From NCBI RefSeq assembly GCF_027887165.1, contig NC_077232.1, forward strand, positions 79,311,483-79,375,482: a DNA stretch of 64,000 nucleotides, given 5' to 3'. Below, piece by piece: positions 51,739-61,989 of this stretch (positions are counted from its first letter, which is position 1; every line of letters starts with the position of its first letter). The notes under the pieces are model-generated. The model made no database searches, was not told the DNA's origin, and saw only the letters and a list, made by a program, of their open reading frames with translations. Both the position numbers and the translations under genes were made by a program. The stretch comes from Monodelphis domestica. Lineage: Eukaryota > Chordata > Mammalia > Didelphimorphia > Didelphidae.

Positions 51739-53056
51739 AAAAAATATAAATATGTATATATTTATTTATTTAATTAATTTAGAATATTTTTTCCGTGGCT
51801 ACTTGATTCATGTTCTTTCCCTCCCCTACCCCACCCTGTAGCTGACACACAGTTCTAATGGGTTTTACATGTTATCGATCAAGACCTATTTCCATATTAT
51901 TGATATTTGCACTAGGGTGATCTTTTAGAGTCTACATCCCCAATCATATCCCCTTCAACCCATGTAATCAAGCAGTTGTTTTTCTTTGGTGTTTCTGCTC
52001 CCACCGTTCTTCTTCTGGATGTAGATAGTGTTCTTTCTCATAAGTCCCTCAGAATTGTCCTGGATCATTGCATTGCTGCTAGTAGAGAAGTGCACTACAT
52101 TCAATTGTGCCACAGTGTATCTGTCTCTGTGTACAATATTCTCCTGGTTCTGCTCCTCTCACTCTGCATCAGTTCCTGGAGGTTGTTCCAGTTCATATGG
52201 AATTCCTTTAGTTCATCATTCCTTTGAGCATAATAGTATTCCATCATCAACAGATACCACAATTTGTTTAGCCATTCCCCAATCAGAGGGTATCCCCTCA
52301 TTTTCCAATTTTTTGCCACCACAAAGAGTGTGGCTATAAATATTTTTGTACAAGTCTTTTTCCTTATGATCACTTTGGGGTATAAACCCAGCAGTGGTAT
52401 GGCTGGATCAAAAGGTAGGCAGACTTTTAGTGCCATTTGGGCATAGTTCCAAATTGCCTTCCAGAATGGTTGGATCAATTCACAGCTCCACCAGCAATGC
52501 ATTAATGTCCCAGTTTTGCCACATCCCTTTGAACATTCATTACTTTCCTTTGCTGTCATGTTGGCCAATCTGCTAGGTGTGAAGTGGTACCTCAGAGTTG
52601 TTTTGATTTGCATTTCTCTAATTATGAGAGATTTAGAACATTTTTTCATGTGTTTATTGGTATTTCTGATTTCTTTATCCAAAAATTGCCTATTCATGTC
52701 CCTTGCCCATTTGTTGATTGGGGAATGGCTTGATTTTTTTTTTGTACAATTGATTTAGATTCTTATAAATTTGAGTAACAAGACCTTTGTCAGATGTTTT
52801 TGTTATAAAGATTTTTCCCCCCAATTTGTTGCTTCCCTTCTAATTTTGGTTGCATTGATTTTGTTTGTACAAAACCTTTTTAATTTAATGTAATCAAAAT
52901 TTTTCATTTCACATTTTGTAATGTTCTCTTTCTCAATCTTAAATTATTTTCATTCCCATAGATCTGACAGGTATACTATTCTGTGTCCACCTAATTTACT
53001 TATAGTTTCCTTCTTTATATTTAGGTCATTTATCCATTCTGAATTTATCTTGGTAC
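51739..53056 (-). mobile_element. 5'-truncated L1, antisense, with readable ORF2 C-terminus
   Basis: The minus strand carries the C-terminal part of L1 ORF2 (open over 52697-52101), with a TTLRYHFTPSRLANM block and a Cys/His-rich segment around CGKTGTLMHCWWSCELIQPFW. The reading is degraded upstream to about 53050. The 3' UTR follows to the A-rich end at about 51740. The flanks 'tcaacctttatcttcttt' (51722-51739) and 'ccaacctttacctgtcttt' (53057-53075) look like the TSD, so it landed in the T-rich head of the antisense SINE at 53057. Confidence 0.85.
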
Positions 53057-53250
53057 CAACCTTTACCTGTCTTTACCTCTGTCTTTGAATTGTTTGATTC
53101 TAAAAGAGAAGAGGATTAAAGGCTGGGCAATTGGGGATAAGGGACTTGCCTGAGATCACATAGCTAGGAAGCATCTGAGGCCAGATCTGAACCTAGGACC
53201 TCCTATCTCCAGGCATGGCTCTCTATCCACTGAGCCACCTAGCAGCTCCA
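53057..53250 (-). mobile_element. Marsupial-type SINE, antisense, adjoining the L1
   Basis: 'gggcaattggggataaggga', 'cacatagctaggaagcatct', 'gatctgaacctaggacctcc' and end 'tgagccacctagcagctcc'. Confidence 0.85.
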
Positions 53251-53599
53251 TCTCCCCCCAATTAATTTACTGTCTTTGAATCCCCAGGCTCTTGCTTTAT
53301 ATATGGTAAATGAATAATAAATTCTTCTGCCAGGGACATTTCCTAGCAGCAAGATCTTGGACAAATCACTCCCAGGGCAGGGGGATGGTCTTCTGTTTGC
53401 TTTCCTTAAGATTAGAATACTAGGTACTGTAACCCACCCCTCAGAATTGTGATTGGGAGAACCCTTTATGAACTTTATAATCTAAGAGAAGAAGTTGTTT
53501 GGTTTGCTTTCCTCTCTTCTTCAGCCCTTATTCCAGATTGTTTTTCTTCCCAGGCTGATATAGGAGAGACTGTCTTTCAGGAGAAAGAACCCTAAACTA

Positions 53600-53725
53600 G
53601 ATGCCAACCTTTCATCTGGATTCTGCCACATGCTGATAAGTCCCTTCCTCTTTCTTGACTTCAGTTGCTCCATCTGTAAAACCAGAGGGGTTTTTAAACA
53701 AAAATCTATGATTTCTATGACCTAG
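53600..53725 (+). mobile_element. MIR/CORE-SINE remnant, sense
   Basis: 'cttgacttcagttgctccat' with 'ctgtaaaaccagagg' and 'aaaatctatgatttctatga'. Confidence 0.5.
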
Positions 53726-53729
53726 GGAA

Positions 53730-54145
53730 GGGCTTTTCATAAGAGTCCACAATAATAAAGCAATTCACTTCTAAAGATTCCTTTTAAATTTTTAATGATT
53801 CATTTAAACAAATACCACAATTATTTCCCCAAAGTGCCCTTGTTACAAGGTAAAACAATTAAGACCAATCAACATAGTGTCCGTCCCCAACAGTATATGC
53901 AACATTTTGTACTTGCATTGTGGCTACTTTCTTACAGAGAGAAGGGCAACATTTCCCATCACTTGTTCTTCAGGACCAAGACCTTTGCTTTGTGCTTTAA
54001 AGTTTCCCAAGTGTTTGGTTGCTAACAGTCCTGTGAGGCAGGTAGTAGATGGTTTTGACTGTCTCTCATTAGTTTTATGTTTTTATCTAGTCCTTTATCT
54101 ATACGTTTGTCCATTTCCTCATTTGGAACTATGATTTGATAGAAG
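53730..54145. other. Intergenic, unassigned
   Basis: Nothing recognised. Confidence 0.3.
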
Positions 54146-54147
54146 GG

Positions 54148-54365
54148 TAGTTGGGGGCAGCTAGGCGGTGCCGAAGAGTCAGGAAGCCACATTTTCCTGA
54201 GTTCAAATCTGTCTCTGGGCAAGTCACTGACCCTTCTTTGCCTGTTTCACATCTGTAAAATGAGGGGGAGAAAGAAATGGCAAACCGCTCCAGTATCTTT
54301 GCCAAGAAGATCTCAAATGAGATCGCTAAGAGTGGGACGTGATTGAAAAACAACTGAACAAAAAC
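54148..54365 (+). mobile_element. SINE with RTE/BovB-like 3' tail, sense
   Basis: The head 'gttgggggcagctaggcggt' is the usual marsupial SINE start. The 3' half 'ggcaaaccgctccagtatct', 'ttgccaagaagatctcaaat' and 'cgctaagagtgggacgtgat' with 'tgaaaaacaactgaacaaa' resembles the 3' end of RTE-clade (BovB-type) LINEs. It ends in an A-rich tract. Confidence 0.75.
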
Positions 54366-54369
54366 ACAT

Positions 54370-54940
54370 GATTCAATAATAGTACTGATGGAGGTGGACA
54401 GTGGGTCTCCCGAGTTCTGGAAGCTTCTATTTCCCACCAGTAAACACTAGTTAAGGATAAACTGCAAAGTCCGTGGTTTTAGCATTAGTCAAGCATAATT
54501 TGCAGAATCTGTATTTTTCATCAGTTACCCATTCTGTATGGTTAATCACCTGTACCGCTCTGCTCTGGGCACCAGCTTTGGGCTGTTCTGCATTAATTAC
54601 TCATGGTGTTCTGTATTTATATTAGTTCTGAATATTTGTTAGGCATTATTAGTCACCTATAGTGGTTATCTACTGTTCTGTATTGCCTGCCACCACCCCT
54701 TCCCCCACCACCCTGCCTTCAAGTTCTCATCTTTGATGAAGGCATTCCAGAAGGGTAACAAGACCTCTCCCACATGGACAAATGATGACAGATGGGACAA
54801 TGGGGGGAACGTTCCCACTAATGGCTCTGGCAGGGGAACCCACCCTCAATCTCCATATGCTCCGTTTTCCCTTTTTAGTGCCCCCAAGTTCACCTATCAT
54901 TATATTATACATTGATTATATAATATATTGTATATAATAT
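54370..54940. other. Intergenic, unassigned
   Basis: Nothing recognised. A short TA-rich run lies at 54910-54945. Confidence 0.35.
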
Positions 54941-54944
54941 ATAA

Positions 54945-55136
54945 TCTTTACCTTCCATCTTGGAATCTATACTGTGTATTGGTTCCAAGGCAGAAGAGTG
55001 GTAAAGGCTAGGCAATGGGGGTTAAGTGACATGCCCAGGGTCACAGAACTGGGAAGTGTCTGAGGTCAGATTTGAACACAGGACCTCCTGTCTCTAGGCC
55101 TGAGTCTCAATCCACTGAGCTACCTAGCTGCCCCCC
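54945..55136 (-). mobile_element. Marsupial-type SINE, antisense (first of tandem pair)
   Basis: 'tctttaccttccatcttgga', 'ttggttccaaggcagaagag', 'ggttaagtgacatgcccagg', end 'gagctacctagctgccccc'. Confidence 0.9.
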
Positions 55137-55315
55137 TGTGTACTAGTTTTAAGGCAGAAGAGCAGTAAGGACTAGGCAATAGGTGGTGGTGGTGGTGGTG
55201 GTTAAGTGACTTGCTCAGGGTCACACAGCTAGGAAGTATCTGGTCACATTTGAACCCAGGACTTCCTGTCTCTAGACCTGGCTCTCTATCCATTGAGCCA
55301 CCTAGCTGCCCCCTT
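55137..55315 (-). mobile_element. Marsupial-type SINE, antisense (second), with GGT expansion
   Basis: 'agttttaaggcagaagagca', then a (GGT)n run (55183-55201) where the SINE normally has a short GGG, then 'acttgctcagggtcacacag' and end 'gagccacctagctgccccc'. Its left end is truncated at the junction with the first copy. Confidence 0.85.
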
Positions 55316-55319
55316 ATAT

Positions 55320-55775
55320 TATTATATATTATTATTATCATTATTATATCTGACCCCAAACCACACCTGTAGTGCCCAGTAATACCCAGGGGTGGGCTAT
55401 TTGGAGAAAAGGTGGAGATTTTTCTGGAATGGAAGATGAGAAGCCCCCCACCTTCAACAGATATGCAAGTCCTGGTCCACAGGAGAGAGCAGCTGTTTCA
55501 CCAGCTCTGGGGCTACTCCAGCAGCTCCAGGGTTAACCCATGAGTCCCAAAGCTAACCCATCAACCCCAAGGCCATCCCTTTAGCCCCCAGGCTGCTCCA
55601 TCATCTTAATACAATACTCCTCTTCCAATAAAATTCCTTTCTTACTTCTGGACTGAGTGGAATTGGAGCCTCATATTCTTAGGACAAAACTCTGCTATGA
55701 ACTTGTGTGTGTTTTTTCCAGAACAGTACAAGACTGCCAATGTGGTCAGCGGTCTAGTTTGGAGAGTGGGAGTGA
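55320..55775. other. Intergenic, unassigned
   Basis: A short ATT-rich run at 55313-55350, then unique-looking sequence. Confidence 0.3.
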
Positions 55776-55779
55776 GGGG

Positions 55780-55920
55780 GCGGGGCACCAAGAAGGTAAA
55801 TGATTCGCTCAAAGTCACGTGGCTAGTAATGCTGTCAGAGGTGGAACTTGAACTCAGGTCTTTTTAACTCCACATCCAGCTTCCTTCCTATCCACTAGAG
55901 TCAGGCTGCCTCTCAAGCTA
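55780..55920 (-). mobile_element. MIR fragment, antisense
   Basis: 'ggtaaatgattcgctcaaag', 'ggtggaacttgaactcaggt' and 'tccactagagtcaggctgcc'. Confidence 0.65.
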
Positions 55921-56251
55921 ACATGAATGCCCCATTTTACAGAGATTGGAGGTTGAGGGCAGGGAGAAAGGTCTCTCCCCGGTCTCCAAGTGTTTAGGAA
56001 AGGGTGAAAAATGCTGGAGTCCACCTCTGAACCCAGGACTCCCAACTCTTGGTACTTGGCTCTTTTCAGGGCACCAGGCTTCCGTCTCTCCCTTTTGTCC
56101 CGTTTTCCCACCTGCTGAGTGAGGGTGTGGGACTCCTAGGTCGGTCATTGAATCTCTCTTCCAGCTCTAAATCTCCCATCCTCAGGGATCTCTTCAAAGA
56201 CTCTCAACCTCTAGATTCAGATTGTCTCCCTCTCCCCACCCCCTCCCCGTT

Positions 56252-56275
56252 CCCCCCCCCCCCCCCCCCCCCCCC
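56252..56275 (+). repeat. (C)24 homopolymer
   Basis: An uninterrupted run of 24 C directly before the candidate exon region. Its length may be unreliable in the assembly. Confidence 0.9.
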
Positions 56276-56279
56276 AGTA

Positions 56280-56640
56280 ATCCCCCTTTCTTCCCTCCCC
56301 GGCAGGCTAAAGGAGCCAGCGCACATGCTCACAGATGCTGGGGCTGCTCAGGAAGCGGCTGGCTGCCAGGGGCCATTTCAAAGAGAGCATTGCCGGGCAG
56401 GCGCAGCTAGAGAACCCAGCAACCGAGTCTCGGGTAGGTATCTTCTCTCCGTAGTCCCTAGAGGCCAGGGGGAGGGGGCAGGGAAGGCCCCCGGGGGCTT
56501 CCCAGACTGGCCAGGGATCCCTTTGTCCTTGGCTTGGGAAAGGATGTCTCCCAACCGCGGGGGGTAGGGGTACGACAATGGCTTCTGCCAAATGCGTCCC
56601 AGCGCCGAAGAGCAGGTATGGGTACGACCTGGAGGAGGGA
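56280..56640 (+). promoter_or_regulatory. Moderately CpG-rich spot with candidate first exon(s)
   Basis: Outside the NELFA island this is the most CpG-dense place. A polypyrimidine tract plus 'ccccggcag' (ending 56305) could be an acceptor, and 'gtctcgg/gtaggt' (about 56432) a donor. Separately, a strong-context ATG (acaATGG, 56578) opens MASAKCVPAPKSR and stops at a good donor, 'gag cag/gtatggg' (56613). I do not recognise either peptide. It could be a 5' exon of a plus-strand gene or non-coding RNA, or chance. Confidence 0.3.
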
Positions 56641-56814
56641 ACTCTCAGGACCAGCCTTGCCTTGAGCCCAGCAGGGAAACGAGTGGCAGGGCCAGGCTAG
56701 GGATGAGTTTAAGGTGCTTAGATTTGGGGCGGCTCCAGAAAAGTTGAGTGGAATATGTGCTACCTGTGCATGTGTGCGTGTGACTGTCTGTCCCCTCTAC
56801 TCCCCCAGGAGCCA

Positions 56815-56950
56815 TAGGAGGTAGAAGGCTCTAGAGGTCATCTTATAGAAGAAATTTAAAGTCCAGAAAGGGGAAAGGACTTGCCCAAGGTCATACACTG
56901 CTAGTACATAGAAAGAGTTGAGGTTTGAAGCCAGGTAGGGTTCTTCAGAC
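56815..56950 (-). mobile_element. MIR copy, antisense
   Basis: 'gtccagaaaggggaaaggac', 'ttgcccaaggtcatacactg' and 'gaggtttgaagccagg'. Confidence 0.7.
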
Positions 56951-56974
56951 GATTCTATAATAAGCTAGACATTA

Positions 56975-57068
56975 TCTAATAGCATCAAACATGGAATGCC
57001 AGAGATAGAGGATATCTTGGAGTTAATCTACGTTGTTAGAAATAAGGAAAACTAAGGCCCAGAGAGGA
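56975..57068 (-). mobile_element. MIR-type head fragment, antisense
   Basis: 'catggaatgccagagataga' and 'gaaaactaaggcccagagag'. Confidence 0.5.
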
Positions 57069-57129
57069 AGTGAGTGAACAGGTTATGTTTCAGGAGAATG
57101 TAAGGTCTTTGAAGGGAAAGGTTTCCTCC

Positions 57130-57390
57130 ATCCCTCCTTTCCTTCCTCTCTCCTTTCTTTCCTTCCTTCTTCCTTCCTTCCTTCTCTCCCTCCCTCCCTC
57201 CTTCCCTCTTTCCTCTCTCCCTTCCTCCCTCCCTCCCTCCCTCCCTCCCTCCCTTCCTTCCTTCCTTCCTTCCTTCCTTCCTTCCTTCCTTCCTTCCTTC
57301 CTTCCTTCCTTCCTTCCTTCCTTCCTTCCTTCCTTCCTTCTTTCCTTCCTTCTTTCCTTCCTTCCTTCCTTCCTTCCTTCCTTCCTTCCT
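57130..57390 (+). repeat. (CTTC)n / (CTCC)n microsatellite, about 260 bases
   Basis: A long imperfect tetranucleotide array. The 116-codon Leu/Pro/Ser/Phe frame and the Lys/Glu/Gly/Arg frame opposite are products of the array. It ends at 'tcattcctagctggagctgg' and an L2-like 'cttaataaatgcatattgga'. Confidence 0.95.
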
Positions 57391-57399
57391 TTTTCATTC

Positions 57400-57725
57400 C
57401 TAGCTGGAGCTGGGGCTTAATAAATGCATATTGGATGGATGATTGGGAAGGAGAATACAGCTTCCCTATTGCCATAGGTTATCTTTTATTCAGATAGTGT
57501 ATATTTGTTGAATTAAATCAACTGAATTTATTTAAAATTGTCAAACTAGGAATTAGATATCTCTTGTTACAGAATTTCTAGTTACAAGAACAATGTAGGT
57601 GAGGGGTGGGTAGATAAGAGATAAAATGTTGTTAATTGAAAAATTCTTTTTTTTTTTAAGAACATGGTCCATATCTTTACAGTCACAAAGCTGGCTAAAA
57701 GAGAATATAAAATAATTTTCATAGA
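57400..57725. other. Intergenic, mostly unassigned
   Basis: A short L2 3' tail at 57413-57440 is the only hint. Confidence 0.3.
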
Positions 57726-57734
57726 TTAAAAAAA

Positions 57735-57935
57735 AAAACCAACCTTTACCTTCTGTCTTCGAATCAATACTAGGTATTGGTTCTAAGGCAGAAGAATGAG
57801 TAGGGCTAGGTAATGGGGGTTAAGTGACTTGTTCAGAGTCACACAGCTAGGAAATATTTGAGGCCAGATCTGAAGTCAGGTCTTCCTGATTCCAGGCCTG
57901 GCTTTCTTATCTACTGAGCCATCTAGCTTGCACTT
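57735..57935 (-). mobile_element. Marsupial-type SINE, antisense
   Basis: A-rich start, 'caacctttaccttctgtctt', 'ggttctaaggcagaagaatg', 'gggttaagtgacttgttcag', 'ctgagccatctagcttgc'. Confidence 0.85.
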
Positions 57936-58254
57936 AGATTTGGAAAAATTGACTTGATACTATATAATGTCATCTCAAAGTCTTTGCAGATGTACTTGCA
58001 GAGACTGGTGACCATCTGTCAATGTTATTGTATCAGGGTTTGAAGATTGGTTTGGATTTCAGATCTCTAAGATCTTATTCAACTGAGATTCTAGGATTCT
58101 ATATGTGGAAGGTTAAGTATACAAGACATGTTTTGGGGAAACTAAGTTTTAAGAAATAATCTGGGTTATAAAGCATGTCTATCTTCATTGTCTCATTTGG
58201 CCTTCAAGATGATCACTGAAGTCATAAGGGTAGATAATTCTTATTGACAATATG

Positions 58255-58430
58255 GTTAAGTAGGCAGAGAATTGAATTTTGACCCAAATTCAAATTCTGG
58301 CTCTGGCATTTACCATTTGTGTGATCTTATGTAAATCATTAACTTTCCTGTGACTCATTTTCCTCATCTGTAAAGAGGTTGAATTAGATGGCTCCTAAGA
58401 TCCCTTCTGACTCTAAAGCTATGATACCAA
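58255..58430 (+). mobile_element. CORE-SINE copy, sense
   Basis: 'attctggctctggcatttac', 'ctcattttcctcatctgtaa' and 'gatggctcctaagatccctt'. Confidence 0.75.
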
Positions 58431-58620
58431 GTTAAAATCCTTTCTTGGATACTAGCTCTGAGTGACCTTGGGCAAGTCACTTTACCTTTACCAAACTCAG
58501 TTTCCTCATTTATAAAATGGGTATAACAACACCTACCTTACAGGGTGATTGTGAGGATGAAATAAGATAACATCTGTAATGCACTTTGCAAATTTTAAAC
58601 TACTGTGTAAATGTTAGCTA
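58431..58620 (+). mobile_element. MIR copy, sense
   Basis: 'gagtgaccttgggcaagtca', 'ctcagtttcctcatttataa', 'cagggtgattgtgaggatga' and 'gtgtaaatgttagcta'. It lies directly after the previous SINE. Confidence 0.8.
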
Positions 58621-58624
58621 TAAG

Positions 58625-58960
58625 CTATAGCCTTCCCTTTTCTGGGTCTCAGAGGACTCATCTGTGGTTATTCTGGGTATATGACAGACATTCCACTTCA
58701 CCTGTCATGCTTTTGCCCAGAATGCTCTTGCTCCTCACCCCCTACTTTTGGCATTCTTGTCACCCTTCAGGGCACATTTCAAACGTCTTTCCTGATCTCT
58801 CTCCAAATTCTAGTGCCTCCCCCCCAAAAAATGTACTTTGTAGTTATTGTAATACATATTGCTTCCTCCATATACTGTAAGCTCTCAGAAGGCAAGGTCA
58901 GTTTCATCTTTTCTGTCCATCTCTGTATGCCTCTACTGGCTGGCTCTTCATCATGTTCTG
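58625..58960 (+). mobile_element. L2 3' part, sense
   Basis: 'gcccagaatgctcttgctcc', 'cacccttcagggcacatttc', 'gtctttcctgatctctctcc' and 'ctgtaagctctcagaaggca' are L2. The far 3' end is missing. Confidence 0.7.
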
Positions 58961-59520
58961 TTGCTTCCAGGCTGGGCTCTTGTCTGGGCACAGCATCTTT
59001 TTTTTTGGGTTGGATGGGCAGCTGCAGTCTTTTTCCACTTTCAGCTGGGGGCTTGGCTGGGTGGTGCTGCTCTCCCTCAAATTGTACAGGTATAGAAAGA
59101 ACTCTTTCAGATGGAGCATTTAACTTTAGCTTAGCATCTGAAGAAGCTTCTCTTTGACTGCCTCCAAGCTTCCAAGAGAGATTGTCACCTCTGGGGGTGG
59201 GGAATAGAATGCCTCCCCCATTCTATATATTCTTCCTGGCTCTGAAACTTCTTCCAGCCAGACCCTTTATGCTGCCTTAGGGGGATTCGTTTCAATTCTA
59301 TTCCTTTTGCCCCCATATTCTTTTGGCAATCTTATGTAGACAAATGGCTAAATATAAAGGTATGAATTTAAATTTGTCTTTATAACCTCTTCATATTCAG
59401 TTGAGGTTTTTTGCCTACACCCTCTCTAGGATTGGCAATGTGTGTTTATCTTTCAATAGCCTTTTTTGTTATGTGTCAGTTCTCCTAAGTCTCACTGGAA
59501 CATCTCCTCTTAAGTCTAGT
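58960..59520. other. Intergenic, unassigned
   Basis: Nothing recognised. The open frames have no known domain. Confidence 0.35.
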
Positions 59521-59522
59521 TT

Positions 59523-59706
59523 TGGGGGCAGCTGGGTAGCTCAGTGGAGTGAGAGCCAGGCCTGGAGACAGGAGGACCTGGGTTCAAATCTAACCCCAGA
59601 CACTTCCCAGTTGTGTGACCCTGGCCAAGTCACTGAACTCCCATTGCCTAGCCCTTACCACTCGTCTGCCTTGGAGCCAAGCCAGAAGGTAATGGTTTTT
59701 AAAAAA
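59523..59706 (+). mobile_element. Marsupial-type SINE, sense, with short TSD
   Basis: 'gggggcagctgggtagctca', 'gcctggagacaggaggacct', 'gggttcaaatctaacccc', 'tgtgtgaccctggccaagtc', 'attgcctagcccttaccact'. The TSD tctagttt lies at 59515-59522 and 59707-59714. Confidence 0.9.
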
Positions 59707-59929
59707 TCTAGTTTCTCTTCCATAGGTAAGTCCCTCCTTCCACTGCTCTCTTCCCTGAACTAATTATCCTTAGACTCTTTAATCAGTTCTCATATGACAT
59801 AACCTCAAAGCCCTTCATTCTGGTGGCTCTCCAATAATGACTTGTTTATCCATGTCCTTCTCATTGGTCAAGGTCTCTCTCTGTTTCTGTCCCCTGCCAC
59901 CCTACCCCATTACCTATTCATTCCAAAAT

Positions 59930-60800
59930 GCTGTATCAATGATTCCTGAAATCACATTTTTGGGCTGCCATTTTGCACTAGTAATTCATTGAGTTGGCAG
60001 TCTACAAACATCCTCAGATCTTTTTCAGACAAATTGCTATCTAATCATGCCCCTCCATAGTATACTTGTGAAGCATTTTTAAAACCCCAAGTGTAAGTAT
60101 GACATTTATCACTACAGATTTTCATCTTCTTAAACTTAGTCCAGTGTTTTATATAATCTATTAAGATCTTTTTGGGATCTTGACTGTCATCTAGTGCAGT
60201 AAGCTATTTCTCGCTGCTTTATGTCATTTGTTGATTTGTTGGGCATGCCATCTCTGCCTTTATCTAAGTTCCTGTTTAAAAATGGCGAACAGCACAGGAG
60301 GGAGCTTAGAAACCTGGAGCATTCCACCAGGGATTTCCAGCCCAGGTGCCATCGGGCCATTAACTACTATGCTTTGGCCATTTCATCAATTTGGATCCAT
60401 CTGATTGTATCATCCTCTAGTCCACATCTTGCTACCTTTCCCCCAAGAGTAACATTGTGATATTTTATCAAATGATTTGCTAAACTGTAAGTAAATCATC
60501 TTAGCAGCATTTCCCTCATTGACTAGTTTTATAATCCTGTCTGGCATGACCAACCTGTGCCTGATGAACCCATGCTGGCTCTTTATAATCACTGCTTTCC
60601 TTTTCTAAATGTTCGCTAACCATCTCTTTAATGGTCCATGGAATAAGGTGAAATTCAGTAGAGATATGTGATCCGCTTGAGAATTTTCCTAGCATTAAGT
60701 CAAGGTTACTGTCTTGCAGTTTACAGACTGTTGGGTGTAAGCAGGGAAAGAACTGTTAGTTCATTTATTAGGATATAGCAGGCCTGTGATTGTAGGTTAC
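59930..60800 (-). mobile_element. CR1-clade LINE (L3/L2-like) with reverse-transcriptase remnant
   Basis: On the minus strand, 60592-60410 reads SQHGFIRHRL, then a short gap, then AAKMIYLQFSKSFDKISQ, the conserved RT core (F..DFSKAFD-type) of CR1-clade LINEs. The flanks carry the usual surrounding blocks ('tgatgaacccatgctggctc' on the plus strand). It is decayed and has no intact ORF. Confidence 0.75.
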
Positions 60801-61720
60801 TTAGAAATTTGGCCTTTTGTATACACTTTCCCTCCATATGTTGAGTTTGAGACATGTAGAAACCTTTCTTCTGGACCATTTTCTTGTCTTCGGGTTTAAG
60901 AAATAAGCAAATCCTTCTGCTAGTTTGAAGACAGGCAGAGGAATCTTGTGTCTTTACATCTTTGGTCTTGGCCAATGCCGGAATTTGATTTGCTCCACCA
61001 TGTTCATATATCACAAGTACTTTGTTTTTCTTTTTTCATTGGGAAATGAATTTTCATTCATTTTCATTTCATTATAATGGAAAGGAGTAGGCCTAGAGAT
61101 AAAACAAAATCAAAAGAAGAAGGTCAATAAAACATTTAAAATTTACAGAGGAGAAGCAAGTTATACATAATAAAGATTCAGTTTCATGTGAAATCCTTTT
61201 TACATGGAATGTAAGTTTTATTTGGTGGTCTAGAATTTTAAAAAATTATGTCTATATATCAATATTTGTTAATAATTAGTATACAAACTATTAATAACTG
61301 GTAGCATAGAATGGTCTATTATAGATTATTATAACTATATTATAGTTAATAGAGTATTAATTATATTTTGTTAATCAATATATAATAGAGCAATATATAA
61401 TTAATATAATTTATAAGGATATTCTACACTAGATTATTAGTGAATAGATGATTATATAGTATAAGTAGTGTTATTAAAGTTATTAATATTTATCAATACC
61501 AATAATTAAATAAAAAATTTTAAATGTTTGAGTAGGAAAAAAAGAAACCTCATTCCTTGTTGGCCTCCACTGCATTCTTCTTACTTGGATCACACTGGAT
61601 TATGCTGGCCAGTGCAGTGGGCTGGGAGATGGGAGGGGATGGTGTAGGATCTCTCAGAAGGAATATAGTCATCAAAGAGACAGTTAGCCTGGGTAATCTC
61701 TAGAGGCCCCTTCCAGCTAA
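60800..61720. other. Intergenic, unassigned; AT-rich core
   Basis: 61240-61520 is very AT-rich with repeated taata/ttata words. No gene is seen. Confidence 0.4.
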
Positions 61721-61985
61721 CATCCTATGACTATATTCTCTGGTACCTCCCAGCTCTGACATTCTGTGTTCTATTTCGCATTCTAAAATTCTTTGTTTTG
61801 AGGTTCTTTCCAGATCAGGTAAGTCTATATTTCATATTCTACAAGTCCATTCTAGCTCTAAGATTCTTTCCAGCTCTGACATTCTGTATTCAAAAATGCT
61901 TCCGGTTAGGAGATTCTTTGTTTCGTGTTCCAGAGTCTGGGCTAGCTCTTTCGTTAGGTTCTAAGATCTTTTCTTGTTTTGATAT
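61655..61985 (+). repeat. SINE tail with about 120-bp duplication
   Basis: 'cagctctgacattctgt' occurs at 61751 and again at 61871, and both are followed at matching distance by 'attctttgttt' and 'tccaga(g)tc..gg'. The first part, 'gaggccccttccagctaaca' with 'tcctatgac', is a CORE-SINE 3' end. Confidence 0.65.
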
Positions 61986-61989
61986 TCTA

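Noticed and set aside
52101-52697. 199-codon frame as a host gene
   Set aside because: Its sequence is the C-terminal part of L1 ORF2, flanked by L1 3' UTR.
57070-57475. Frames of 116 and 130 codons over 57.1-57.4 kb
   Set aside because: They are translations of a tetranucleotide microsatellite (Leu/Pro/Ser/Phe one way, Lys/Glu/Gly/Arg the other).
59523-59706. A tRNA gene in the SINE heads
   Set aside because: These are tRNA-derived SINE heads with A-rich tails and TSDs. No intact cloverleaf was apparent.
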